Positions 1-7,128 of a stretch of 8,372 nt of DNA are shown here, one piece after another. The DNA comes from an uncultured Burkholderiales Genera incertae sedis bacterium (lineage in GTDB: Bacteria; Pseudomonadota; Gammaproteobacteria; Burkholderiales; Eutrophovitaceae): assembly GCA_905479505.1 (NCBI GenBank), contig CAJQMS010000115.1, positions 1-8,372 on the forward strand, read 5' to 3'. Every line of letters starts with the position of its first letter. The stretch's first letter is position 1. Under the pieces are notes generated by a model. It was not told the DNA's origin. It saw only the letters and a list, made by a program, of their open reading frames with translations, and made no database searches. The position numbers and the translations under genes were made by a program.

Positions 1-97
1 CTATTCCAGGCAAACCGTGAATAAGTAACGCGGGTGGAAGATTTTTGCCGATTCTATTTTTTGATTCATGTAACCATGGATATTTGCCTAATTGCAT
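1..97 (-). CDS. holB: DNA polymerase III delta prime subunit, N-terminal fragment (runs off the left end)
   Basis: Only the first 32 codons are present. They read MQLGKYPWLHES, then a stretch ending in ALLIHGLPGI. This is the typical HolB opening, with a YPWL segment followed by the strand and first residues of the Walker A loop (GxxGxGK), cut off by the window edge. HolB is the delta prime subunit of the clamp loader, which opens the beta sliding clamp during replication. The ATG at 97-95 lies inside the last codons of tmk, so the two genes overlap by 10 bases. That suggests translational coupling, and no strong Shine-Dalgarno is visible. The tmk-holB order is the usual one in gammaproteobacteria. 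The call rests on a short segment plus gene order. Confidence 0.85.
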   Translation of the reverse strand, partial: MQLGKYPWLHESKNRIGKNLPPALLIHGLPGI

Positions 98-705
98 ACG
101 ACGTCCAATTCATGTCTCACTAATTCTCGAATTTTTCCTTTCGATAAAGACGAATCAATAATTTTAATTCTTTCTGGATCCCTCTTCGCTCGAGACAAAT
201 AGGCGTGTCTGACTCGTTCATGAAAATCTAAGGCCTCAGATTCGAAACGATCTTTATCACGATGACCTAAGCGACGTTGTGCGACTGACACTGGTAAATC
301 GAAAAAGAGTGTGAGATCAGGTTGAACATCCTTATGGACCCAGTGCTCTAAAACCTCTATTCGAGAAGCGTTAACGCCAGACCCTCCCCCTTGATAAGCG
401 AATGTAGCATCAGTGAATCGATCACAAATCACAACCGAACCAGCATCTAATGCCGGTGCGATCACGCGGTTAATGTGTTCTTTACGTGCGGCGAACATTA
501 AAAGCACTTCAGTCTCAGGATCTGCTGCATCAGTCGCATTTAACATCAGCTGCCTTAACTTTTCACTGAGTGGGGTGCCGCCTGGCTCACGTGTTTGAAC
601 GATATCCTGACGAGACTCATTGAGGTATTTGACGGCATAATCCAGTTGAGTGCTTTTTCCAGCACCGTCGACACCCTCAAAGGTAATAAATATTCCCTTA
701 TTCAC
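88..705 (-). CDS. tmk: Thymidylate kinase (dTMP kinase)
   Basis: The 205-residue product phosphorylates dTMP to dTDP with ATP in the cytoplasm, an essential step of dTTP supply. Visible motifs are the P-loop GVDGAGKST at about 11-19, the REPGG motif at 39-43, the nucleotide-monophosphate-binding DRF at 95-97 followed by AYQGGG, and a basic LID segment (RLGHRDKDRFE) at about 145-155. The length is normal for bacterial Tmk. The start is GTG at 705-703. It is preceded six bases upstream by a weak AAGAGA ribosome-binding sequence, and the P-loop falls at the expected distance from it. The gene begins 14 bases after the mltG stop and overlaps holB at its 3' end, so it is very likely part of the same transcript. 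No defect is seen. Confidence 0.96.
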   Translation of the reverse strand: MNKGIFITFEGVDGAGKSTQLDYAVKYLNESRQDIVQTREPGGTPLSEKLRQLMLNATDAADPETEVLLMFAARKEHINRVIAPALDAGSVVICDRFTDATFAYQGGGSGVNASRIEVLEHWVHKDVQPDLTLFFDLPVSVAQRRLGHRDKDRFESEALDFHERVRHAYLSRAKRDPERIKIIDSSLSKGKIRELVRHELDVVCN

Positions 706-719
706 TGATTTTCTCTTAG

Positions 720-1715
720 TTACCGTTGATATTTCCTAACAGCCCTATTATGCGCTTTTAAATTATCAGAGAATTGGTGCGTACCGTCTCCCTTGGCGAC
801 AAAATAAAGTGCACTTGTTTCCGTCGGTCTCATCGCTGCCCGAATGGAACTCTCACTTGGAAGCGCAATGGGTGTGGGCGGTAATCCATTTCGAGTGTAA
901 GTGTTGTAAGGATTATCAGTTTTTAAGTCTTTAGTCCGGATGTCCCCATCGAAATTATCACCAAGCCCATAAATAACCGTAGGGTCTGCTTGCAACCGCA
1001 TTTTCTTTTTCAATCGATTAGAAAACACTCCAGAAATGATTGATTTTTCTGCTCTAAGGTAAGTTTCTTTTTCAATGATCGATGCGATAATGAGCGCCTC
1101 GTATGGGTCTTTAAGGCGAATATTTTCACTACGACTTTTCCATTCCTTCTCGAGAATCCGAGTCATTTTCTTATTGGCCAGGCTCATGATCTTTAGATCA
1201 CTCGTTCCACCTGAAAATATGTAAGTGTCTGGAAAAAACAATCCTTCTGGATGAGCATAGGATATGTCCAGCTCTTGCATAATTTTTTTAAGACTCCAAC
1301 CTGATGTTTTATGATGGATGGCGTCGTGAGCATCCAGAGCGTGCCTAAGATCGGAGAAGGTCCAACCCTCCTGAATACGGATACGATTTCTAGCAAAGTA
1401 ACCACGATGAATTTTTTGAAGAACTTGAAATCCAGTGGCGCCCGCTTCAAATTTATATTTGCCAGCTTTGATTTCAGATCCCATCCCAAATATACGAGCG
1501 AGAAGTTGAAAGCTCCATGCGTCATGTATCACCGCTGAGTCCTCTAACTTCTTGGCGGCTTCCTCAAGTGATGCACCCTTTTCAATCGTCAGAAGGATTG
1601 GTGATTTAACATCAATCACCCGTAAGCCAACGAACAGAAGCCACAACAGAAAAAGTCCAGCTAATACCGAGGCACCAATTGTTAACTTAGTGAGAAATTT
1701 TTTACTCGAATCCAA
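720..1715 (-). CDS. mltG: Endolytic murein transglycosylase MltG (YceG-like)
   Basis: The 331-residue protein is a membrane-anchored lytic transglycosylase that cleaves nascent peptidoglycan strands and so limits glycan length. A short basic N-terminus (SKKFLTK) precedes one transmembrane helix at about 11-30, giving a cytoplasm-in, periplasm-out topology. The YceG catalytic domain follows, with EGLFFPDTY at 157-165, ASIIEKET at 211-218 (E215 matches the catalytic glutamate), LQADPTVIYG at 241-250, and the YNTY...GLPPTPI segment at 270-282. The start is inferred as TTG at 1715-1713. An in-frame TAG lies three codons upstream, so no longer form is possible, and later starts would cut into the membrane helix. 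The ribosome-binding sequence is poor (GAG only). It lies between fabF and tmk, where E. coli also has it, but pabC is missing upstream. Confidence 0.94.
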   Translation of the reverse strand: MDSSKKFLTKLTIGASVLAGLFLLWLLFVGLRVIDVKSPILLTIEKGASLEEAAKKLEDSAVIHDAWSFQLLARIFGMGSEIKAGKYKFEAGATGFQVLQKIHRGYFARNRIRIQEGWTFSDLRHALDAHDAIHHKTSGWSLKKIMQELDISYAHPEGLFFPDTYIFSGGTSDLKIMSLANKKMTRILEKEWKSRSENIRLKDPYEALIIASIIEKETYLRAEKSIISGVFSNRLKKKMRLQADPTVIYGLGDNFDGDIRTKDLKTDNPYNTYTRNGLPPTPIALPSESSIRAAMRPTETSALYFVAKGDGTHQFSDNLKAHNRAVRKYQR

Positions 1716-1726
1716 AGGGCTCTAGC

Positions 1727-1745
1727 GACTGTTTTTTGGACAGTC
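1727..1745. other. Small inverted repeat in the fabF-mltG spacer
   Basis: GACTGT at 1727-1732 and ACAGTC at 1740-1745 form a perfect 6-bp inverted repeat around a 7-base loop, within the 43-base gap between the fabF stop and the mltG start. On the transcribed strand no run of U follows, so it does not look like an intrinsic terminator. The same segment holds TTGACT on the minus strand, with only a weak -10 candidate (TAGAGC) 17 bases on. A weak internal promoter or an RNA stem is possible, and so is chance. Confidence 0.3.
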
Positions 1746-1758
1746 AACAGGCTTGTAC

Positions 1759-2999
1759 TCAGTCAAATGCCGAAAATACCAGGCTTCCATTCGTGCCACC
1801 AAATCCAAAAGAGTTTGATATGGCTGACCGGATGCGCATATTTCTAGCCGTGTTCGGAACGTAATCGAGATCACATTCAGGATCAGGGTCGTTTAGGTTG
1901 ATCGTGGGTGGTGCCACTTGATCTTTGATCGCTAATGCGGTGAATACAGCCTCAACACCACCAGCCGCTCCAAGAAGATGTCCTATACTCGATTTTGTTG
2001 AGCTAACTGCTAGATCGTTGGCGTGCGCACCGAACATTCTCTTAATCGCAGTGGTTTCAGCTATATCACCGAGTGGAGTGGATGTGCCGTGCGCATTGAT
2101 ATAGTCGATCGAGTGGGGGTCAACGTTTGCATTTCTAAGTGCGTTTTCCATGCATCGTGCTGCACCCTCGCCATCTTCACAAGGGGCCGTGATGTGATTG
2201 GCGTCGGCACTCATACCATAACCACCTAACTCACAATAAATTTTTGCTCCTCGACGTTTAGCGTGTTCCAACTCTTCAAGCACCATCACGCCAGCACCTT
2301 CACCAAGAACGAAACCGTCTCGCCCCCTGTCCCAAGGACGGCTTGCTGTTGCAGGGTCGTCATTTCTCGTGCTTAGAGCACGAGCTGCAGCAAAACCACC
2401 AACTCCAAGAGGAGAGACACAAGATTCCGCGCCACCCGCTACCATGACGTCAACATCACCGTATTCTATGAGCCGTGCTGAATCCCCAATGCAGTGTGTG
2501 GCTGTCGTGCAGGCAGAACCATTGCCAAGCTGGGGCCCTTAAGTCCGTACATAATTGATAAATTACCGGCGACCATATTAATGATTGCGCCTGGAATGAA
2601 AAACGGGGAAATTTTTCTCGGTCCGCTTTTACCTAAAACCTTATCTGTGTCCTCGATCAAAGGCAAACCACCAATGCCGGAACCTATATTTACCCCGATA
2701 CGCTCAGAATTTTCTGGTGCTTTAGAGAATCCCGCGTCCTCTAAAGCTTCAACGCCTGCGGCAAGCCCGTAATGAATAAAGGTATCCATTCGTCTGGCGT
2801 CTTTTTTCGGGACCACGGTCGTTATGTCGAAATCTTTAACTTCGCCGGCAATATGCGACGCGAAAGATGACGAATCAAAACGAGTGATGGTATCAATGCC
2901 ACAGTGCCCTGCCAAAATACGCTCCCAGGCCGAGGCCACAGTGTTTCCGACTGGACACACCATACCAAGGCCTGTTACGACGACTCGACGTTTGGACAT
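1759..2999 (-). pseudogene. fabF: Beta-ketoacyl-ACP synthase II, interrupted by a one-base frameshift
   Basis: FabF condenses malonyl-ACP with acyl-ACP to elongate fatty acids. Reading from ATG 2999, the frame gives a perfect FabF N-terminus (SKRRVVVTGLGMV at the start, then GSGIGG, PRKISPFFIP, MYGLKGPSLAM to residue 160). It then turns into nonsense and stops at 2466. Shifting frame at about 2517-2518 restores SACTTATHCIGDSARLIEY and then MVAGGAE through to GFGGTNGSL and the stop at 1759. Adding one base gives exactly 413 residues, the length of E. coli FabF. The catalytic residues would be C164, H304 and H341, with K336. The first piece (177 residues) lacks all of them. A restart at ATG 2445 would lack the cysteine. 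A missing T in GTT-TCT (a three-base run reduced to two) explains the break, so a sequencing or assembly error is as likely as a true lesion. The gene lies 39 bases after acpP, with no clear ribosome-binding site. Confidence 0.9.
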
Positions 3000-3038
3000 T
3001 TAATTAATGAGATATCTTAGATAACTAATCAAAGTAAG

Positions 3039-3278
3039 TTAGCTGTCCAAGTTGGAATTAACGTAGTCAATGGCTTGCTGAACTGAAGTGATTTTTTCAG
3101 CGTCTTCGTCAGGAATCTCACATTCGAATTCTTCCTCAAGTGCCATGACCAGCTCTACAGTATCTAGCGAATCTGCACCGAGATCATCTACAAAAGTCGA
3201 TTCGTTCTTGATATCTGCCTCGTTGACACCCAACTGCTCAGCGACAATTTTCTTGACGCGTTGCTCAATTGATTCCAT
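3039..3278 (-). CDS. acpP: Acyl carrier protein
   Basis: The 79-residue acidic protein carries growing acyl chains on a 4'-phosphopantetheine arm and feeds FabD, FabH, FabG, FabF and PlsX. The hallmark LGADSLDTVELVMALEEEF is present; S37 in GADSL is the attachment serine. The three-helix ACP fold and the DAEKI...QQAIDYV ending match E. coli AcpP (78 residues) almost throughout. The start is taken as ATG 3278, giving MESIEQRVKKI. A TTG two codons upstream is rejected because the strong GAGGGG ribosome-binding sequence sits 8 bases before the ATG but only 2 bases before the TTG. The gene sits between fabG (92-base gap) and fabF (39-base gap). The larger upstream gap fits an internal promoter, which a highly expressed ACP commonly has. 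Confidence 0.98.
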   Translation of the reverse strand: MESIEQRVKKIVAEQLGVNEADIKNESTFVDDLGADSLDTVELVMALEEEFECEIPDEDAEKITSVQQAIDYVNSNLDS

Positions 3279-3286
3279 GTACAAAA

Positions 3287-3292
3287 CCCCTC
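3287..3292 (-). promoter_or_regulatory. acpP ribosome-binding site
   Basis: GAGGGG on the minus strand, 8 bases before ATG 3278, pairs well with the 16S rRNA 3' end. It is one of the strongest ribosome-binding sequences in the window and decides the start of acpP against the upstream TTG. Confidence 0.75.
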
Positions 3293-3341
3293 AGTTTCTA
3301 TAAAAAAATAATTTGATGAACCAAGATCACCAAAGCGCAGT

Positions 3342-3350
3342 ATTTTAACA
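3342..3350 (-). promoter_or_regulatory. Candidate extended -10 promoter for acpP
   Basis: The minus strand reads TGTTAAAAT, an extended -10 (TGn plus TAAAAT, five of six matches to TATAAT). The region 17 bases upstream has no good -35, which extended -10 promoters can tolerate. Transcription would start near 3335, giving acpP an untranslated leader of roughly 55 bases that includes the GAGGGG site. Its position in the fabG-acpP gap fits a separate promoter for acpP, as is known in E. coli. The assignment is pattern-based only. Confidence 0.4.
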
Positions 3351-3354
3351 AATA

Positions 3355-3366
3355 AAAGCCGGCTTT
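3355..3366. repeat. 12-bp perfect palindrome between fabG and acpP
   Basis: AAAGCCGGCTTT is its own reverse complement. It lies four bases after the fabG stop and just upstream of the candidate acpP -10 element, so it would cover the -20 to -30 region. It could be a protein-binding site, or the remnant of a weak terminator, since the transcribed strand continues with a T-rich stretch. As a hairpin, however, it leaves only a 4-bp stem around a 4-base loop. Function unknown. Confidence 0.4.
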
Positions 3367-3370
3367 GGTT

Positions 3371-4123
3371 CTAATCCATCAGCATTCCACCGTTGACGTG
3401 CAACGTCGAACCAGTGATATATTTAGAAAGATCAGATGCTAAGAAAAGGACCGCATTAGCGATGTCTGAGACATCCCCCAGTTTTCCTATAGGTATCTGA
3501 TTTAACAAAGATTCTTTTTGTTCGTCCGATAAAGACCGTGTCATTTCAGTATCTATGAATCCCGGGGCAACACAGTTGACATTGATATTTCTCCCGCCGA
3601 GCTCTCTGGCCAAAGACTTGCTAAAGCCGACAATTCCCGCTTTAGCTGCCGCGTAGTTAGATTGCCCAGCATTTCCTAAAAAGCCCACAACAGAAGTCAA
3701 GTTAATGATTTTTCCAGATCGCGCCTTCATCATATTTCTACAAACAAGTTTAGATAGTCGATAGACAGATTTTAAGTTCGTATTCATCATGTCGTCCCAC
3801 TCTTCCTCCTTCATTCTCATCAGCAGGTTGTCGCGGGTGATGCCGGCATTATTGACAAGAACGCTGATTGCTCCGTGGAGTCTCTCGACCTCCGATAGCG
3901 TCTGTTGACATTCTTCCAAGCTCGAGACGTTCAATTTATACCCCGCCCCCTGGATACCCTCTTGTTTAAATAATTCGGTGATCCGGTCGGCTCCTTCTTC
4001 AGTGGTTGCCGTGCCAGCTATCGTCGCTCCTGATTGACCAAGCGTTTGAGCAATTGCCGACCCGATTCCTCTCGATGCACCTGTCACGAAAACGATCTCG
4101 CCTTCTAGATTGATATTTGTCAT
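3371..4123 (-). CDS. fabG: 3-oxoacyl-[ACP] reductase
   Basis: FabG reduces 3-ketoacyl-ACP to 3-hydroxyacyl-ACP with NADPH, the first reduction of each elongation cycle. The 250-residue protein is a classical short-chain dehydrogenase. It has the Rossmann glycine motif TGASRGIG at 14-21, NNAG at 91-94, and the catalytic tetrad N116, S144, Y157 and K161 (YAAAK). It also has the CVAPGFIDTEMT segment and the C-terminal TGSTLHVNGGM typical of FabG. E. coli FabG is 244 residues, so the length is normal. The ATG abuts the fabD stop with no gap (TAA followed by ATG), and the ribosome-binding sequence GGAG lies inside the last codons of fabD, 5 bases upstream. This arrangement suggests translational coupling with fabD. 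Confidence 0.98.
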   Translation of the reverse strand: MTNINLEGEIVFVTGASRGIGSAIAQTLGQSGATIAGTATTEEGADRITELFKQEGIQGAGYKLNVSSLEECQQTLSEVERLHGAISVLVNNAGITRDNLLMRMKEEEWDDMMNTNLKSVYRLSKLVCRNMMKARSGKIINLTSVVGFLGNAGQSNYAAAKAGIVGFSKSLARELGGRNINVNCVAPGFIDTEMTRSLSDEQKESLLNQIPIGKLGDVSDIANAVLFLASDLSKYITGSTLHVNGGMLMD

Positions 4124-5062
4124 TTATTCTCCCGAGAGTTGATCGATCGTCGTTTGGATGTCTTCGGGCGATGACCACGAAATCATTTGAAAAGTTTTAT
4201 CAATTCGTTTGCTGAGGCCCGTTAACACTTTTCCAGGTCCGCACTCAACCCCAACACTTACGCCTTTGGTGATGACATATTGAACAGTTTCAACCCAACG
4301 AACGGGTTGGAACAGTTGTCGAAACAGTCGTTCACGTATTTCATCAGGAGTGCTAGCCTCCGTAACGTTTTCATTGTGGATCACCGTCAATGTTGGGGTA
4401 TTTATCTTTGTCTCTTTCAAAATTGGCAAAAATAATTCAGCTGCTGGTTTAATGAGGCTGCAGTGAGATGGCGTTTTCATGGCAAGTAACATCGCCCTTT
4501 TAGCCCCCATTTTTTTTGCCTCTTCGATTGCTGACTCAACTGCGGCCTTTTCGCCAGCTATTACAACTTGGCCTGGTGCATTAAAGTTCGCAGGCTCAAC
4601 GACTGCACCATCTACACTAACTCTTCTGCAGGCAAGTCCAATATCATCATCATTTAAGCCAAGAATCGCGGCCATAGCACCCACGCCAGATGGCACTGCG
4701 TCTTGCATTAATTGCGACCGCTCCCTCACAAGAGAGACTGCATCTGAGAATTCTAGAGCTCCAGCAGCTACTAAAGCCGCGTACTCCCCTAAACTGTGTC
4801 CCGCTAAAACCGATGGGGCCATCCCTCCAAGTTCAAGCCAAACACGATACATTGAGACATCTGAAATCAACATCAGTGGCTGAGTGTTTGTCGTGACCGA
4901 GAGTTGATCTTCAGGCCCCTCTGTCATCAGCTTCCACATATCCTTCCCCATAATCGAAGAAGCCTCTTCAAATGTCTTTTTGACTGTGGAAATGCCAGAG
5001 AAAGTATCCATCATCCCCAGAGATTGGGACCCTTGCCCAGGAAATAAAAATGCTGTGGTCAC
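4124..5062 (-). CDS. fabD: Malonyl-CoA:ACP transacylase
   Basis: FabD moves malonyl groups from CoA to ACP, supplying the extender unit for FabH and FabF. The 312 residues contain the N-terminal FPGQGSQ motif (7-13; Q10 is the expected oxyanion-hole residue), the nucleophile elbow GHSLGE with S90, R115 as the likely malonyl-carboxylate-binding arginine, and H200 in the TPSHCSLIKPA motif as the catalytic histidine. These positions track E. coli FabD closely. The start is GTG 5062, giving VTTAFLFPGQG, preceded 9 bases upstream by AAGGA. The FPGQG motif comes within a few residues of the start, as in the family. The gene sits 24 bases after fabH and directly abuts fabG. Confidence 0.97.
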   Translation of the reverse strand: MTTAFLFPGQGSQSLGMMDTFSGISTVKKTFEEASSIMGKDMWKLMTEGPEDQLSVTTNTQPLMLISDVSMYRVWLELGGMAPSVLAGHSLGEYAALVAAGALEFSDAVSLVRERSQLMQDAVPSGVGAMAAILGLNDDDIGLACRRVSVDGAVVEPANFNAPGQVVIAGEKAAVESAIEEAKKMGAKRAMLLAMKTPSHCSLIKPAAELFLPILKETKINTPTLTVIHNENVTEASTPDEIRERLFRQLFQPVRWVETVQYVITKGVSVGVECGPGKVLTGLSKRIDKTFQMISWSSPEDIQTTIDQLSGE

Positions 5063-5086
5063 GGTAAATTATCCTTTTTTAAAAAC

Positions 5087-6043
5087 TTAGAACTCTAGAA
5101 GTGCTCCACCCCAAGTAAATCCTCCGCCAACCCCCGCCACGAGTATTAAGTCTCCCTGTTTCACCCGACCATCTCTCACTGCTTCGTCGAGCGCCAAAGG
5201 AATTGATGCAGCCGACGTGTTTCCATGATGATCGACGGTTGCGACTAACTTATTCAGTGGTAACTTCAATTTTTTTGCCGTTGATTCCATGATTCGTATA
5301 TTCGCTTGATGCGGAATAAACCAATCAAGATCTTCTATTTTTTTACCTGTGGCGTCGAGTAACTCATTTGCGGTTTCTTCAAACACCTTCACTGCAAACT
5401 TAAACACAACACCGCCATCCATTTGCAACAGGGGAGACCCAGACACTTCGCCTCTATTGACCCAGCCAGGAACGCATAAGTGTTTACTCAATGTCCCCTT
5501 GGCATGCAAACTTGTCTTCAATATGCCTGGCCTTTCCGCGCCAGAAACAACTACTGCACCAGCACCATCCCCGAAGAGAACACAAGTCGTTCGATCGTTC
5601 CAATTGAGGATCCTCGAATAGACTTCTGCGCCCACTATTAACGCATTCTTTGCCTGTCCGCTTTTTATGAACAAGTCAGCAATATTTAAAGCGTAAACAA
5701 ATCCAGAACAAACGGCTTGGACATCAAAAGCCGGACACTCAGAAATATCCAATTTCGATTGAAGAATGCAAGCGGTACTTGGGAACACCATATCAGGCGT
5801 TGTTGTCGCGACGATTATGAGGTCGATGTCCTCGCAAGTCAGACCTGATCGCTCAATGGCAGATCGAGAGGCTTTCTCCGCCAAGTCACTTGTCATCTCA
5901 CTGTCTGCAGCAATGTGTCTTTGTTTTATTCCTGAGCGGGACACTATCCAATCATCGGTCGTGTCAACGACTGCCTCGATATCTTTATTGGTTAATATTT
6001 TTTGCGGAAGATAACTACCTGTACCAATGATTTTCGAATACAT
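5087..6043 (-). CDS. fabH: Beta-ketoacyl-ACP synthase III
   Basis: FabH starts fatty acid synthesis by condensing acetyl-CoA with malonyl-ACP. The 318-residue protein begins MYSKIIGTGSYLP, nearly as in E. coli. The catalytic triad is present: C112 in QAVCSGF, H245 in IPHQANIRI and N275 in HHGNTSAAS. The glycine-rich C-terminus GVGGGFTWGGALLEF is also canonical. A GTG one codon upstream (6046) is an alternative start. ATG 6043 is preferred because the AAAGAG sequence lies 5 bases before it and only 2 before the GTG, and because it gives the standard N-terminus. The ATG shares its A with the plsX stop (TGATG), a one-base overlap that favours coupled translation. Confidence 0.98.
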   Translation of the reverse strand: MYSKIIGTGSYLPQKILTNKDIEAVVDTTDDWIVSRSGIKQRHIAADSEMTSDLAEKASRSAIERSGLTCEDIDLIIVATTTPDMVFPSTACILQSKLDISECPAFDVQAVCSGFVYALNIADLFIKSGQAKNALIVGAEVYSRILNWNDRTTCVLFGDGAGAVVVSGAERPGILKTSLHAKGTLSKHLCVPGWVNRGEVSGSPLLQMDGGVVFKFAVKVFEETANELLDATGKKIEDLDWFIPHQANIRIMESTAKKLKLPLNKLVATVDHHGNTSAASIPLALDEAVRDGRVKQGDLILVAGVGGGFTWGGALLEF

Positions 6044-7056
6044 CACAACTCTTTCTGTTCAGGCACTTGTATGTTACTCGTGATGGCTTCAAGCATGCCG
6101 TGTTTAACTTCCTCATAGGCTCGCTGCAATGCGAACCCCATACCGTAAACATCAGCAGAACCGTGACTTTTAACCACAATTCCTCTTAAGCCCAGCAAAC
6201 TTGCACCGTTGTAGCGCCTATGGTCAACACGTTTCTTAAAGTGATTTATCACTGGAGACGCCAAAACGCCCAATACTTTTGTAAGGAGATTTCGGTGGAA
6301 CTCCTCCTTTAGGTACTTGCCTAGCATCTGAGCGAGGCCCTCGGATGTCTTCAAAGCAACATTTCCCACAAATCCGTCACAAACTATTACATCTGTAGTT
6401 CCTTTATAAATGTCTGTGCCTTCAACATTTCCTTTGAAATTTAACGAGCTTTGCTTCAACAGCTGTGACGCCTCTTTAACCACCTCATTACCTTTACTGT
6501 CCTCCACACCCACGTTTAACAAGCCGATGGTGGGGAAGCTGCAGCCCCCGCTAGAGCTCACTAGACAGCTACCCATGACAGCGAATTGGAATAAATGCTC
6601 CGCAGAGCAATCAACATTTGCTCCCAGGTCAAGCATGCAGACTTGGCTCGTATGTGTGGGCAAAAAAGAGGCTATTGCCGGTCTTTCTATACCAGGAAGC
6701 ATTTTCAATACGAACCTTGAGATCGCCATTAAAGCGCCAGTGTTGCCAGCGCTAACGCACGCGTCCGCATTGCCGTCTTTGATGAGGTTAACGGCGATTC
6801 TCATAGATGAATTTTTCTTTGTGCGAAGAGCTTGAGCTGGTCCCTCCTCCATACTAATCACTTCGTCAGCATTGACGACCGACAAGCGCTCCTCGTCATG
6901 TGGAGACTTCTCCAACACATTCTTTATCAGTTCGGTTTTTCCTACCAAGATAACGTGAGCGTCCGGATGCGACTCAATGAAATGAATCGCCGCGGGCACG
7001 GTAACCGAGACGCCGCAATCCCCTCCCATGCAATCAATAGCGATATTGATGGTCAT
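6043..7056 (-). CDS. plsX: Phosphate acyltransferase PlsX
   Basis: PlsX converts acyl-ACP and phosphate to acyl-phosphate, the acyl donor for PlsY in phospholipid synthesis; it is a peripheral membrane enzyme. The 337 residues show the family blocks: IAIDCMGGD at 5-13, SAGNTGALM at 102-110, LDLGANVDC at 142-150, NVGVEDSKGNE at 181-191, CDGFVGN at 226-232 and NGASLLGLRG at 283-292. The last is followed by VKSHGSAD. Residue V184 stands where many homologues have glutamate (NIGEE), a minor variation. The start ATG 7056 gives the standard N-terminus, though only a weak AAGA precedes it. The gene is separated from rpmF by 104 bases, the largest gap in the cluster, which holds two inverted repeats. 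It overlaps fabH by one base. Confidence 0.97.
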   Translation of the reverse strand: MTINIAIDCMGGDCGVSVTVPAAIHFIESHPDAHVILVGKTELIKNVLEKSPHDEERLSVVNADEVISMEEGPAQALRTKKNSSMRIAVNLIKDGNADACVSAGNTGALMAISRFVLKMLPGIERPAIASFLPTHTSQVCMLDLGANVDCSAEHLFQFAVMGSCLVSSSGGCSFPTIGLLNVGVEDSKGNEVVKEASQLLKQSSLNFKGNVEGTDIYKGTTDVIVCDGFVGNVALKTSEGLAQMLGKYLKEEFHRNLLTKVLGVLASPVINHFKKRVDHRRYNGASLLGLRGIVVKSHGSADVYGMGFALQRAYEEVKHGMLEAITSNIQVPEQKEL

Positions 7057-7077
7057 TTGTCTTTTGCCGATGGATTC

Positions 7078-7090
7078 GTGACCGAGTCAC
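7078..7090. repeat. Interrupted palindrome upstream of plsX
   Basis: GTGAC, a CGA spacer, then GTCAC form a perfect 5-bp dyad at 7078-7082 and 7086-7090. Further matches (TT and AA) lie one base outside each arm. It sits 22-34 bases before the plsX ATG. It could be an operator half-site pair or a small RNA hairpin in the plsX leader. I recognise no known regulator site in it. Confidence 0.35.
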
Positions 7091-7128
7091 TAACTTGAAC
7101 CATATTTGTCTCAAGCAGCCAATTGGTC

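Noticed and set aside
1759..2445. The second half of fabF as an independent gene starting at ATG 2445
   Set aside because: It begins in the middle of the thiolase fold, lacks the catalytic cysteine and continues the FabF alignment exactly; it is the rest of the broken gene.
2512..2522. Programmed -1 ribosomal frameshifting in fabF
   Set aside because: No X-XXY-YYZ slippery heptamer is present (the site reads ATG GTT CTG), no downstream structure stands out, and fabF is not known to use frameshifting.
3297..3324. Second possible acpP promoter, TTGGTT with a 16-base spacer and TATAGA
   Set aside because: Its start site would fall inside the GAGGGG ribosome-binding site, removing it from the mRNA, and both hexamers are weaker than the upstream extended -10.
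4479..4896. Plus-strand open frames opposite fabD, and similar ones opposite tmk, mltG, fabF, acpP, fabH and plsX
   Set aside because: They are antisense shadows of well-supported genes, with no family resemblance, no ribosome-binding sites and low-complexity composition.
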